NCBI RefSeq assembly: GCF_964355755.1
Contig: NC_092676.1
Location: 11,020,288-11,084,287 of the forward strand
Reading direction: 5' to 3'
Length of the DNA: 64,000 bases
From: Antedon mediterranea
Taxonomy: Eukaryota > Echinodermata > Crinoidea > Comatulida > Antedonidae
Position 1 is the stretch's first letter; the number at the start of each line of letters is the position of its first letter. The notes below the pieces were generated by a model, which was not told where the DNA came from, did no database searches, and saw only the letters and a program-made list of their open reading frames with translations. Made by a program: the position numbers and the translations under genes. Shown here one piece after another: positions 11,491 to 22,646 of the stretch.

Positions 11491-12784
11491 TTACATAAAA
11501 TTTCTTTTTGAACAACCAAAGATAGTATAAGCGAACTTACAGTACGTTTCGAAACCTATCAGGTTTCATTCTCAACTGGCGTTTCATCGTCTAGCGTTGT
11601 TAATCCCATGACGACGATGAGTTGGTATAGCGTCACCAATAGGTCCAAAAGGACGTGCCCCCCCCCCCCCCCCTTCTCCAATAGTTGATCATAAATGTGT
11701 GACAATTCGTGGGCTCCTTCATCTCTGTTCATGATTTTTCCATGTTTTCTGATGTTGATCGACTCTTTTATTTGCCTTTTTTGAGTGTTGCATTCTTTCT
11801 CAAGGATAGCAGCGTTCCAATCAATGAGGTGATTGTGTTGTAGTGCATGATCTGTTATTGCGGATTTATGTATGATTGATGATGTAGACGATCTTTGAGC
11901 CCTGGTTAAAATCCCTCCCGTGTTGTTTTCTGTGTCTGTGCGATGTTCTTTTATGCGTGTTTTTAAAGCCCTCCCTGTTTCCCCTATGTAAGCTTCGGGA
12001 CAGTTCAAACATTGTAGTTTGTAGATGCAACCGCATACTTGGTCTTTTTCGATGCGGTCTTTCGGATGAACGAGGTTTTGCCTGATCTTATTAGATGGGA
12101 TGAAAAAGGTGTCAATTTGATGTTGGTTGAAAATTCTTTTTATGCGTTCAGACAGACCTTTAGTGTATGGGATCCCGATGTTACAACGTGACTTATCTGT
12201 AGTAGATGTTGTACCTTTGCTGCGATTTTGATCAAGCTGTCGTTGCTGTTTTTGGAGTCGTTGTTTTTCTACCTTCTTGAATGTCCAATCTGGGTAGTCG
12301 CATTTCTTCAAAGCCTGTCTGATGTGATCCATTTCCTGTTTCTGTCCTTCAGGTTTTGAAACTATGTTTTCACATCTGTCCACACGCGTATTAATAACAC
12401 TGAGTTTGTGTTGTAATGGGTGATTTGACTTGAAATTTAAATACTGATCTGTGTGTGTCGGTTTTCTGTAGACTGAAGTTGTTAATGATCGGTTGCTTTG
12501 TAGTGTTATGAGAATGTCCAAAAAAGGAATGGTGGTGTTGGACATGCATTCGGTGGTGGATTTAATGTTTTGGGTAGTATCAATGTTGTTTAAGTGAGTG
12601 TTTAGATCGGGGCACGTCCTTTTGGACCTATTGGTGGCGCTATACCAACTCATCGTCGTCATGTGATTAACAACGCTAGACTCGACGATGAAACGCCAGT
12701 TGAGAATGAAACCTGATAGGTTTCGAAACGTACTGTAAGTTCGCTTATACTATCTTTGGTTGTTCAAAAAGAAATTTTATGTAA
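11491..12784 (-). mobile_element. Penelope-like element, 5'-truncated, between inverted repeats
   Basis: About 173 bp at the left (11491-11663) recurs inverted at the right (12610-12784), including CGTTTCGAAACCTATCAGG and the GGTCCAAAAGGACGTGCCCC tract. Between them lies a minus-strand frame with the RT C-terminal region and a GIY-YIG endonuclease. This arrangement is known for Penelope-like elements, whose copies often carry terminal repeats in inverted order. Most of the reverse transcriptase is missing. I could not fix a target-site duplication. Confidence 0.75.
11559..12662 (-). CDS. Penelope RT C-terminus plus GIY-YIG endonuclease (partial)
   Basis: The 367-residue frame starts with FLDILITLQ and VYRKPTHTDQYLNF, the conserved region just after the RT core in Penelope-like elements. 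A basic linker follows, then CGCIYKLQCLNCPEAYIGETGRAL and KTRIKEH, the GIY-YIG-type endonuclease, with a later His/Glu-rich conserved segment (IIHKSAITDHALQHNH). The catalytic RT domain is absent. Both ends of the frame run into the inverted repeats, and a poly-C run at 11660-11673 is read as Gly, so the true protein ends are uncertain. Likely a dead 5'-truncated insertion although its remaining frame is open. Confidence 0.8.
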   Translation of the reverse strand: MTTMSWYSATNRSKRTCPDLNTHLNNIDTTQNIKSTTECMSNTTIPFLDILITLQSNRSLTTSVYRKPTHTDQYLNFKSNHPLQHKLSVINTRVDRCENIVSKPEGQKQEMDHIRQALKKCDYPDWTFKKVEKQRLQKQQRQLDQNRSKGTTSTTDKSRCNIGIPYTKGLSERIKRIFNQHQIDTFFIPSNKIRQNLVHPKDRIEKDQVCGCIYKLQCLNCPEAYIGETGRALKTRIKEHRTDTENNTGGILTRAQRSSTSSIIHKSAITDHALQHNHLIDWNAAILEKECNTQKRQIKESINIRKHGKIMNRDEGAHELSHIYDQLLEKGGGGGHVLLDLLVTLYQLIVVMGLTTLDDETPVENET

Positions 12785-13694
12785 TACCTATTCCACAACC
12801 AGATGAAATTCTTCTAATAATCTTTCATAGTCATTCCAATTATTTAATTTTTGTTTATATTTAATTTAATTTATATGGTAGCAAATTAAATGTTTATAGT
12901 CCATTTACAGTGCTCATATGCAAAAATGTATTTTATTTGCATATTAATATTCAGGTGGATAACAAAACTAAAACTACTGTATCTGTATATTGGGGAAAAC
13001 CATGTTTAAACTTCCAAACGCCAGATGTTTCAGGAGGACAATCCATAACTTTTAATAATAAGTATATAGTAGTATTGTGATCACTTTTGTGCAATGAATC
13101 AGTACATAATTATATGTGGTGATGATGACACATATTCATAAAATCTACATCATCTTTTTGAGGTCATGTGGATATGTTACTTAAATTACTTGGATATTCC
13201 CAAAATGATGATAAACTAAAGTTGTTCAAATTGCAATGTTGTGTTCTACTCAAAACAGTTTTCAGTGCAATTGTAAGTTTAAAGTTATTATCTATTTCCC
13301 ATTAAAAGTGCAGAATATCCAGAATATCATAAACTGTGTGCTGTTTGTAAATACAAAAAATGACATGCTATTAAATTAGTAAGTACATATAGAATATTGA
13401 CCGAAATATAATTTTAAAAAAAAACCTTGATGTGAAACTGGTTGTGGACATGCTTGTGCAAAATATTTTTTATTTTGGAGGTTGTAGTCCAATCTATTAG
13501 TGATATATTGTATTGTATAACTATGTGTCCAAAAGTCACCAGTACTACAAACCAGACCTTTATATTGGGCCTACTTCAATGTTCATGCCTCTAGACAATA
13601 AAAGTATGTCAATATTTAAATATACTGTACATTGGTATTTCAGTCCTTTGACTTTCAAAAGCTTACAGATAATTTACAATGATTGTTTTTTTAG
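12785..13694. other. AT-rich noncoding DNA
   Basis: No coding frame, RNA gene or repeat structure was recognised between the Penelope element and the mariner-type MITE. Confidence 0.4.
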
Positions 13695-13696
13695 TA

Positions 13697-13885
13697 CAGT
13701 CAACTCTCCCAATACCGGACACATTTGGGCCGGCCAAATAAGTCTGGTTTTCCGGAAAGTCTGGTATCATTCGGAATGTGTTTTTAATGGTAAATATAAA
13801 TTTGGGACCTTTTGGTCCTCAAAAAAAGTCTAGTATTGGGAGAGTTTCTGGTTTTCAGAGAGTCCGGTATTGGGAGAGTTGACTG
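13697..13885 (+). mobile_element. Tc1/mariner-pogo-type MITE
   Basis: CAGTCAACTCTCCCAATACC at the left is matched by its inverted complement at the right, giving TIRs of about 24 bp, with TA at 13695-13696 and 13886-13887. It is 189 bp long. The CAGTCAACTCTC start and TA duplication are typical of pogo/Tigger-like MITEs. The 106-residue frame across it is incidental. Confidence 0.85.
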
Positions 13886-13887
13886 TA

Positions 13888-16135
13888 CATGTAGTTATAA
13901 TATTCCGATATTTATTGTGCAATTTATAAATATTAAGAAGTGTAATTTGTTGTAATTTTGAATGTTAACTTCTTTTGACTAAATTAATACAAAATATGGA
14001 AGTATTTTTAATAATGTGTTACTGCTAATTACCATTAAAAGGGGAATTGCTGAGTTTAAAATCATTATTGTTTAATAAGAAAATATGAGCATACAACCAC
14101 ATAACTCCTCGGTGAAAATAAGACTGTTCAGTGGCTACATGTTTTCATTTGTTAGAGAAGATAAAATAAAAATATAACCTTCAATTATCAAGTTTTACAT
14201 TATTACTATTACTACCAAAGACATGTTAAGGTCTTCTCTCATTATGCAGCTCCTTCTGTTTCACTAATGTTGGAAGACTAGTGACAGTATTCAATGTGGT
14301 ATAAGTTATATTTTGTGATAAACAATAACAATTTTGATCATAGAGAGGTACCCAATAGGACAACAAGTATGAATGTTAGTGTAGAAAGCATTATTCATGT
14401 ATAATCACTGTTGCAATTTCTATTTTATTTTGACAAAAATATGTACTTTGTTATACATTTTATATTAGCACAATATATTGATTTTATTACAGTGTAGATG
14501 GTAGCAAGAATTACATTGAGTAATTTCTGATAATTTATTATTGTTTTAATTAGAAAATTTAAAGATCTTCATGAAGATCAACATTTAGCTATGGTCGGTA
14601 ATTAGTAACTAATATCTGTGCTATTTAAACATGATTCAATTTTAGTAGATTTGAATGTTATCTCTATATTTTATACGAATAATAATATCTGAAGCGTGGT
14701 GTTTAAAGCATGTATTAGTGTAGTAAGTAATTCTTAAGACTATTATACTATCTACATATTATACAATCATTTGAAATATAGTTCCATTGTAAAAGAAAGC
14801 TTCAAGATTTGCCAACAATTCCTTTCTGGTAATAAGCACACAAAATTGCCTTATTAATAAAGAACAATATACATTGGTCAAGTTGGTAATTGGTTAAATT
14901 ATAGTTTTGTAGATATTTTGGTCAATAGTCTCAACACTGTAGAAAGAAACCACACTCCGGACTCTCGGATCAGTGGTAGTATTTTTAGTAAAATCTTTTT
15001 AAAGAAATGTTTGATAATGTGATTAAGGTGTCAAAATGAATAGAGACAATGCTCCGTTTCGGTCTATTGGAGATACATTTACCAAGTTTTGATTTTTTTT
15101 TCCCATCTACTATCATTCCTTGTAGATATTTTAACAAAAATTGTAAATATAATTGTTAACTATACAATATATTGACATTTTATTGTGTGTGATATTTTTT
15201 GTCTATGTTGTTAATTTCCAAAGAAATCAATTACGGTAATAATATTTAAAAATAAACTGTATGTTGTATGAATAAATATGTAAACAGTTAATATAAATTT
15301 ATGTATAGATATAGTCGATTTTATGCAAGCTTAATTGTAAATCATGTTATAAACTATAGTGATAAATGTATCTATAGGGCTATTGATAGAATGTTTGATA
15401 TCCATATCACAGCGATTAGAAGTAAGAGATTATGTAATCTAATTGTGAAATGCATTTAAACATCGTATCTTCGTATCTCAAAGATTACCTGAGATTTATT
15501 TTATTAGATTTGTCTTGTTTTTAACTTATTTAAGCACTTTGTTTACATTATGATTTAAGTTATGTTATTTACTTATTTTTATCTTGGGCCATTTTTAATT
15601 CTTGTATAGTTGAATAGTACTGTATACAGTACTTTTTGAATATAAAGAAGTCCTGTAGAAGAGTTTACTCGAATAGGAGAAAATAAAGGATACGGATCAA
15701 TACGTTGTTTGATAATATGTTTGAATGCTGTATTGTCACTTTAGGCCATAGTAAAATACAATAAAAATAGTGTTGTGCTTAAAAGAAATATTTGCACCTC
15801 TAATCTATATTGACAACAGGACATACATTAAGCGTGAGGTAACTTATTATCGACCGATGATTTTGTCATGGCTTTTCTGGGCATTGATTTTATTGAAATG
15901 TTAATATTTTTGGTTTTCCGCACTTTTCTATCTTATTCTTAATTCTTTCCCAGAATTTTGTTCCACGTGTATCTCAAATTTTTGTGGACATAACATCGTT
16001 CATGATGTGCAGGAAACGTTGTTATATGACGTTAGAGTCGCGCAGCGTAAGTTATGGTTGCTCATAAATTCTGAGCAAAAATATGGAGCAACTTTTGACA
16101 TGATAAAAATGGCGAGCTACGCAAAAAATTACGCG
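13888..16135. other. Long AT-rich noncoding stretch
   Basis: I see no gene here. An AATAAA at 15682-15687 followed by a GT-rich segment could end a transcript, for example a very long 3' UTR of the NHS-like gene, but nothing else supports that. Confidence 0.35.
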
Positions 16136-16139
16136 AGTA

Positions 16140-16248
16140 CGGTAGTTGTCCTAGAGGGTAGTTGTCCTAGGGGGTAGTTGTCCTAAGAGGGTGGTTGTCC
16201 AGGGGGTTATTGTCCGGGTGGTAGTTGTCCAGGGGGTAGTTGTCCTCT
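16140..16248 (+). repeat. GTAGTTGTCCTAGGGGG minisatellite, block 1
   Basis: About six degenerate tandem units of roughly 17 bp. The same unit forms a second block at 17330-17480 with a further unit near 17570. The two blocks bracket a Helitron 3' end. Confidence 0.8.
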
Positions 16249-16379
16249 TTGATCAAGCACCCTCTCTGTTAACACGATCACATTAAGTTGAAGACAATTT
16301 TTCGTATTTTTCCGTCACCGATTTCCATCCTAACACAACATTTTTACAAGTAGTACAAAATTAATTTCTAATCAATTTC

Positions 16380-16685
16380 GCGTTCATTTTAGGTCATTTT
16401 GAGCATTTCAAATTTGTTTAATTTTTGCGTTTTGCGTACGCGCTGGTGCGCACAAATTTGTTTTTCATACAACCTGTAGTAGATTTCATTCATTTTGATT
16501 AACGTTAATTCCAAAATAACGACGCATGTACACGTTAAACTTTAATAATCGTGTGCTAAATAATAGGGAACTTAATGAAAATTTGTGCAAAAATATACCT
16601 ATTTTTAATCAGTTATAGCTCCTCATGATGGCTGGTTACCCAATTTTTTAACCCGAACTCGTCAAAGTGACGAGTTCAAATCTAG
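16380..16685 (+). mobile_element. Helitron 3' end (family related to N1)
   Basis: A hairpin AACTCGTCA-AAG-TGACGAGTT at 16655-16675 is followed by CTAG at 16682-16685 and then T, the Helitron 3' signature. The stem has compensating changes relative to the N1 hairpin (ATTCGTCA/TGACGAAT). The body shares short blocks with N1, such as GCATGTACACGTTAAAC. The 5' limit is uncertain. Confidence 0.65.
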
Positions 16686-16689
16686 TTTA

Positions 16690-17329
16690 CTGTTTAAAAT
16701 TGTATTTTCAGTATTCGTATAGAAAGGATTTCTTTTCAAAATACAAAGAGGTCTTTAAATGATTATAGGTGTCGAAATACTGGTATAGGCCCGATTAAAG
16801 TAAATTGGAAGGCTAATCCATGTATTGCGCTATACGACAAATGGTGGACGCACATTTTGATCATGAATGATTATTATAAAACACTAATTGTTTAAATAAT
16901 CCATTTCTTGTAATGGGAATCGTTGATGGTACCAACGAACTTGTTTTGATAGTGAAAACTATTACAAGTTCCCCTTTTCAATGTATTTATTTTGAAAGGT
17001 TAATTAGAACTAGATTCTAGTTGGGGTAGCAAAGTGCTCATTTAGCCGTTAAAACGCTGTATTTAGTCGCGTGCAACGCGACTCTACAGGTCACTATGTC
17101 GGTCGGTTGATCGGTAAACACTAACTTGAGCACGCGACTGCCATGTATTATGGCCTTTAGTTCAACTGCTATGCCCCTAGGACAACAACACCCTCTTAAC
17201 AACCACACCAATATCATGACATCTACATCTCGTTCACACACAATTTGATTTTACAATATAATTGGCACCAAAGGAAGCAGCTTGTTAATTTGGTTGCCAA
17301 TCGTAGTTGTCCAAAGCTGTTGTTGTAAT
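16690..17329. repeat. Dispersed repeat DNA, no gene
   Basis: Part of this stretch recurs elsewhere in the window. CATGTCGGTCGGTTGATC-type sequence with GTAAACACTAA appears here (17095-17125) and at 58630-58665. An AGTCGCGT-GCA-ACGCGACT hairpin followed by CTAC lies at 17066-17088 and resembles a Helitron 3' end. No coding signal. Confidence 0.45.
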
Positions 17330-17585
17330 TTTCCTAGTGTGTAGTAAGAGGGTAGTTTTCCTAGGGGGTAGTTTTCCTAGGGGTTAGTTTTCCTAGGGGG
17401 TAATTGTCCTAGAGGGTACTTGTCCTAGAGGGTAGTTGTCCTAGGGGATAATTGTCCTAGGGGGTAGTTTAGTTTAGTTTAGTTATAATGGGAAAGTTTA
17501 GGCGAGTGCCTTTTTAACCCCGTATCAACTACATTGTGTCGATGCGATTCTTGAAGGTGTTAGGGGGGTAGTTGTCCTAGTAGGG
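17330..17585 (+). repeat. GTAGTTGTCCTAGGGGG minisatellite, block 2
   Basis: Repeated GTAGTTTTCCTAGGGG and GTAGTTGTCCTAG units run to about 17480, then a short GTTTA run, then one more unit near 17565-17582. It is the same unit as block 1 at 16140. Confidence 0.75.
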
Positions 17586-17589
17586 TGAT

Positions 17590-17910
17590 GATGATGACGT
17601 TATCAAACAAAAACTTGAAGATGACAATTTCGGAAGATAATGAATTTAACAAATAAATATAAGATTTGGAAGAAAATTTGGCACGTAGAAGCGCAGTGCG
17701 CCCTATTTAAAAATTGTTTAACTTTGACGAATAGATGAAAAAAACTACTTTTTAACTTCAACTGGCCATTATGATAACGTCACAACATCCGATAGGCTTA
17801 ATTTTTATATGAATTCATATCTACATTTCATCAGCTTTCATAATAAGTTATAATAACCAACCAACCTTTAATTCTGAAGACCTGCAAGATATCCAAATAT
17901 ACGGCGTGTG
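17590..17910 (-). mobile_element. Helitron N1 fragment, inverted
   Basis: This is the reverse complement of sequence found at about 490-810 and 53230-53560. Shared blocks include ATATGAATTCATATCTACAT, AACTTCAACTGGCCAT and CGTAGAAGCGCAGTGCG. Both ends are broken. The gypsy element inserted about 80 bp to its right. Confidence 0.7.
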
Positions 17911-17991
17911 CATGTTCTGCATAGAAATTAACTACTGTAACAATAGCTAGAACTAGCTGATTAAAAGTTGAAGATTTCATGTCTAAGTGGC

Positions 17992-18267
17992 TGTAATGTA
18001 CCGATTTACAATACAAATAAGTGAGAGAGACAAGTTCTGTTATAGTTGAAAGCTACAACTGAAGTGTTTATTCTTTATTCTACTATATATAATAATATAT
18101 GTAATGGGTAATTAATCTGTCAAGGTGGAATGTTTAGTGGTCTCAGCAGAGGGTCTACTTTAGCCATTAGTGACCATTAAGTAGCCAAGGATTAGGAGTA
18201 TAGAAGTGGGTTAACATAATATATATGGCAACAGGTGAAGGAAGTATAAATAAATGGTAGCAAGTAA
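17992..18267 (-). repeat. 3' LTR of the gypsy element (truncated inside)
   Basis: It matches the right LTR from TGTAATGTACC to GCAAGTAA, then diverges. The last roughly 30 bp, including the TTCAATACATTACA end, are missing at the inner edge. Small indels distinguish the LTRs, for example GAGAGAGA length and an extra CATTAAGTAGC here, so the insertion is not recent. Confidence 0.85.
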
Positions 18268-18412
18268 AACAATTCTAAGCTATTTATTTATAATTTGATT
18301 AAAGCACTCACTTTAAATGTATATGGTATAATGCACTGTATAAAGTAAAATATAAGATAAAAATTTTAAATTTCCAGTAATAATGTCCATAAAAGTTTCT
18401 ATATTTCAGTTA

Positions 18413-18677
18413 TTAAGAATGTCCATATCTTTCCGGCGGTTTTCTATCGCGAGTAAGGTATACTCTTCGCTGAGCAGTCATAAGCTGTGCTTCGACAGTT
18501 GATTGTGATGTTTCCACTGTTCTATTTGGATTAATGAGCATTGGAGGTAATTTTGCAGGATCATCTTTGTTATTTAAGCTGTTTTTCCTGAGGTTGAACA
18601 GGCCTATAACGCTTCCTGATATGGTCGGCATGACGACGACAAACTCGTCCATCTTCTAGTTTTATCTTGAATGAGAT
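18413..18677 (-). pseudogene. Gypsy integrase C-terminus (distal piece)
   Basis: Reading leftwards from 18677, the minus strand gives a FKIKLEDGRV segment followed by RRHADHIRKRY, the typical tail after the GPY/F module of gypsy integrases. Then, after a frame change, it ends with RKPPERYGHS and a stop. The LINE insertion separates this piece from the upstream GPY/F part at 21108-21182. Confidence 0.8.
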
Positions 18678-20810
18678 ATATAGATATAGATATCGATTGG
18701 TCAGTAGTTACCTCTATCGGAGATGTAAATGAAGCTCTGTATAAATTTAATGCATTACTTTTGGCTGCTATTGATTCCATTGCCCCCCTTAAAAACATTA
18801 GGATGAAACAAAGAACGGAACCATGGTTAACTAGAGAAATATTACAAGACATTGAAACCAGAGATAAATTATTAAATATGTATAATAAAAACAAGAATAA
18901 TACCGACTTATTAATACAATTTCGCAAACTAAGAAATAAAATACAGCGTGATATAAATAAAGCTAAATCAAATCATTTGTTAAACAAGGCTGAAGAAAAT
19001 AAAAATAACCCTAAAAAATTATGGAAAATGTTTAAAGGTCTAGGCTATAGTAATACATCTAAGGATAGTGATAAAACGGTTATTGACCTGCCCAATGGTA
19101 CTAAATGTTTCGACCCAGCCAAAATTGCTTCTTGCTTCAACGAATATTTTACTACTATTGCAGCCAATTTGGTCAGTAAACTTCCATCCCCTAAGAATGT
19201 GTATGACTGTGCGTCGTCCAAACTTAAGGATTTCTATAGAACCGTTAGTGGCAATAACTTTATGCTCAACTCAGTGGACGAAGACTTTATATATAGTGAA
19301 TTAAACAAACTTAATGCGACAAAAAGCACGGGTGTCGATAAGATACCTCTCCGCTTCATAAAAGATGGGGCTGAAATTCTAAAAGTTCCCATTACCTACA
19401 TAATTAATTTATCAATTAGTACCAGTACAGTCCCAGAAGACATGAAAAAGGCCAAGGTCATACCTCTTTATAAAAAAAGGTAGTAGAACCGATATTGGAA
19501 ACTATCGCCCTATAAGTATACTCAGTACAATGTCTAAAATTTTAGAGAAGGCTGTTTTTATTCAAATCGAAAAATACCTTACTGAAAACAACGTATTGTA
19601 TAAATATCAATCTGGATTTCGAGCTGCCGTCTCTACTGACACATGTTTGATAGACTTAGTTGATTCCCTTAAAACCCAAACTTCTAAGGGAAATTTCTCG
19701 GGTATGGTGTTGGTCGATTTAAAGAAGGCATTTGACACTGTAGATCATGACATTTTATGTAATAAGCTTAAATTAATGGGTATTGGATCTATTGAATGGT
19801 TCAAATCTTACTTATCAATAAGAAAGCAAATAGTAACTGTTGATGATCATCAATCTTGTACTGTTACATGCGGGGTTCCTCAAGGAAGTATCCTTGGACC
19901 CCTTTTGTTCTTATGTTTTGTTAATGACATGGTAACTTGTATTGATCCTGATTGTAAACTCCTTCTATACGCTGATGACAGTGCAATTGTTTATTCACAC
20001 AGAAATCCAGATATTATTTCTAAGAAGCTAGGGTCAACACTAGACTCCTTGTGTGATTGGCTTGTAGACAATAAATTAACAATTAACCTGGATAAAACTG
20101 AGTGTATACTATTTGGTTCTAAGAGAAAAACTAAACATGTTAACAATTTTAATGTCTCAACAAATGGTAACAATATCAACACTAGTAATTGTGTCAAGTA
20201 TCTGCAGGGTATTGAAATTGATCAAAATTTAACGTGTTCTGAATATGCATGTAAAACCATTGAGAAAATTAATAATAGGCTTAAGTTTATGTACCGCCAA
20301 CGTAAGATACTAAGTTGTAAGAATCGTAAACTATTATGCTCTGCTCTCATCCAATGTGTTTTTGATTATGCTGCATCTTCTTGGTTCTGTGGAACCAGTA
20401 AAGCTATCCAAAGAAAACTACAAATTGCTCAAAACAAAATGGTTAGACTCATAAAAGGAGTTGAACCCAGAAGACATATAGGTGCTGATCAATTAGACGA
20501 TTATGGATTGTTAAATGTAAAATATCGAGTAAAGTTCTTGCAAATTAGCCAAGTTCATAAAATATTTATGGGCAGAAGTGCTTCATACCTAAACGAAAAC
20601 TTTCGTAGAGTTAATAACTTACATGGTCACTTCACTCGTGGTAGTAAACTCAATTTTGTTGTACCTAAAGTCCAAGGCATAGAATGTAATACATTCTATT
20701 TTAATGCAATCAGAGAATGGAATAACCTTCCTGACTATATTAAACAAATTTCCAACACATATAAATTTAAAACTGAATTGAAACAATATTACAAAATTAA
20801 ACATAGATAA
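18678..20810 (+). pseudogene. LINE ORF2 remnant: reverse transcriptase
   Basis: Two frames carry it: up to 19483, ending at KVIPLYKK, and from about 19486 onward with DIGNYRPISILSTMSKILEK. A run of seven A at 19470-19476 causes the shift. RT landmarks are KKAFDTVDHDIL, CGVPQGSILGPLLF and LLLYADDSAIV (catalytic YADD). The C-terminal AIREWNNLPDYIK motif is typical of Jockey/CR1-type elements. Apart from the single shift the frame is open, so the copy may be fairly young, or the extra A may be a sequencing error. Confidence 0.85.
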
Positions 20811-21107
20811 ATTATTATTGTGCCATTATATCAGATGTTTTGTTTATATGCTTATTATGAACCCCGTCTTATAATGTTTGTTTTGTTAAAATTATAATTA
20901 CTATCTTTTTAGGGACCACATTGGAATTAAGTTGTTTTACTTTAAACGACTTTATGTGTTTTCCCGTGCATCGTCAGACTTCATTAATCCCGCCATTTTT
21001 ATTTGCTTTTTTAATGTATATTAATATTTAAGGTGATTATATATATTATTGATGTATTTTTAATGTTATTTATTGAGATGCCAAATAAATTAAAGAAAGA
21101 AAGAAAG
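18678..21107 (+). mobile_element. 5'-truncated Jockey/CR1-group LINE inserted in gypsy
   Basis: It starts within the linker before the reverse transcriptase and ends with a 3' UTR and an AAAGAAAGAAAG tail at 21092-21107. Sequence on each side (AATGAGAT left, GATGGGACC right) rejoins into the gypsy integrase frame, sharing only GAT, so any TSD is very short. The endonuclease domain is missing, as expected from incomplete reverse transcription. Confidence 0.85.
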
Positions 21108-21182
21108 ATGGGACCGGATTTTAATATTATTGTTCCGGGTAACCATTTTGAATTTTGTCCTCTAAAGTTCTTTATATACACC
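21108..21182 (-). pseudogene. Gypsy integrase GPY/F module fragment
   Basis: The minus strand encodes VYIKNFRGQNSKWLPGTI followed by a Gly-Pro, the GPY/F module that follows the integrase core in many gypsy elements. This 75-bp island is stranded between the LINE and the solo LTR. Its right end, ACACC, is one copy of the solo LTR's TSD. Confidence 0.8.
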
Positions 21183-21208
21183 TGTAATTGGACCTGGGGA
21201 GCCGGGAC

Positions 21209-22107
21209 GCGATTTTTTTTTTCGTACATAAGTTGGGGGCCCCCTCATGAAACGTCACAAAATAAACATGAATACTTCATCATTTAAATGTTCTTGTTCC
21301 GTGTGCACCCAAGCGTATAGCAACCAGAAGTGATTACAGTTTACACAAGTGCGGTACGATTCTAGGCCTATCTCCGCTGTGGTTGCCGCGTGCGATTTCA
21401 TAATAGAATAGCGGCGTTTTGTGTAGATTGTCGAAATAATCAGCCTTTAGTTTATGGTGTTTTTAATATAATTTATTACTAAAGAATTACGTGTTAAAAT
21501 TATAGTTTCTATTGATACTATTAGGCCTAATTACTAGTCTCTAAACCCATGTCTATTCTAGTAGTAGCTGTGTTGGTGTGTGTGACGTGTGTGTTAGTTT
21601 AGTTATGACACAGTCAGAGTAATAAGTCAGCAAAATTAAACAATAAACATTACACAAAAATACATTTTTTATTCTCGTGGGTCTAATCTTCCCATCTCAT
21701 GTGTTGATATACGCGCATTTTTTAAGTTCCTTTGAGTACATGCATATTGTTTGATAATAAAATAGCAGAATTAAAAAATTACAGCACACAAATTATACAC
21801 ATTCTTTATTCTTGTGGGTCTAAGCTTTCTTTGGGCTATGTCCAATGAATTACTACTTAGTTTAATGTCTTGCCTAGCAGCTGTCGATTAGCCTCGACTC
21901 GAAGAAGAGTGCGCGAAGGCAATCACGTGAATTGACTTAAAATCCTAGGCCTACTGTAGAAAGTATCGTATCGCAGTTGTGTAATCACTTCTTGTTGCTA
22001 TACGCTTGGGTGCACACGGAACAACAAATTGAACTGATGAATTATTCATGTTTATTTTGTGACGTTTCATGAGGGGTCCCCAACTTATGTACGAAAAAAA
22101 AAATCGC
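21209..22107. mobile_element. Non-autonomous Mutator-like element, 9-bp TSD, long TIRs
   Basis: The ends are GCGATTTTTTTTTTCGTACA and its complement. The TIRs run about 140 bp, through ACTTATGT, TTTATTTTGTGACGTTTCAT, and TGCACCCAAGCGTATAGCAA. AGCCGGGAC stands on both sides (21200-21208 and 22108-22116), a perfect 9-bp TSD, as for MULEs. There is no transposase. A second copy, interrupted by a Helitron, lies at about 52050-53870. Confidence 0.85.
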
Positions 22108-22646
22108 AGCCGGGACGCCCTCTATACCAATGAGTATAACCAAGGAACACAAACACTTGAGTACGGGTACTTCTTTGTCTTTATTCCAAAGCGGTAAAAC
22201 TGCAAACAAACATAATCGATACATAGTCTAGTCACAAACATCATGAATAAAATGATTAATGGATTTAAATAGTAAATATGTCAGAATGGTGAAATATTAC
22301 ATTCTCTACAAACAGAGATTATCAACTGTTTGCAAACTTCAATTCCTTACAATAAAGTTTAGCGTTACGCATAACACACTTCAGTTACATCAAAACCTAT
22401 GAACAATCGAATGTAAACATAATAACAGATTATTACAAATAAACTTACAGAGTGTGACTCAACATAATACGGATTCAATCTGAGGAAGCTTCGGGAAATA
22501 ATGTCTAAAAAGAAACATATTATCACTAAATAATAACGTTGGTAAACACCGCCCTCAATCTCTAAACTAACTCATAAATATTCATGACTAAGAAAAATCG
22601 GCGAGTGGAGGTCCTTTAGCAGAAGCTATAAATGACCAGAAACTAA

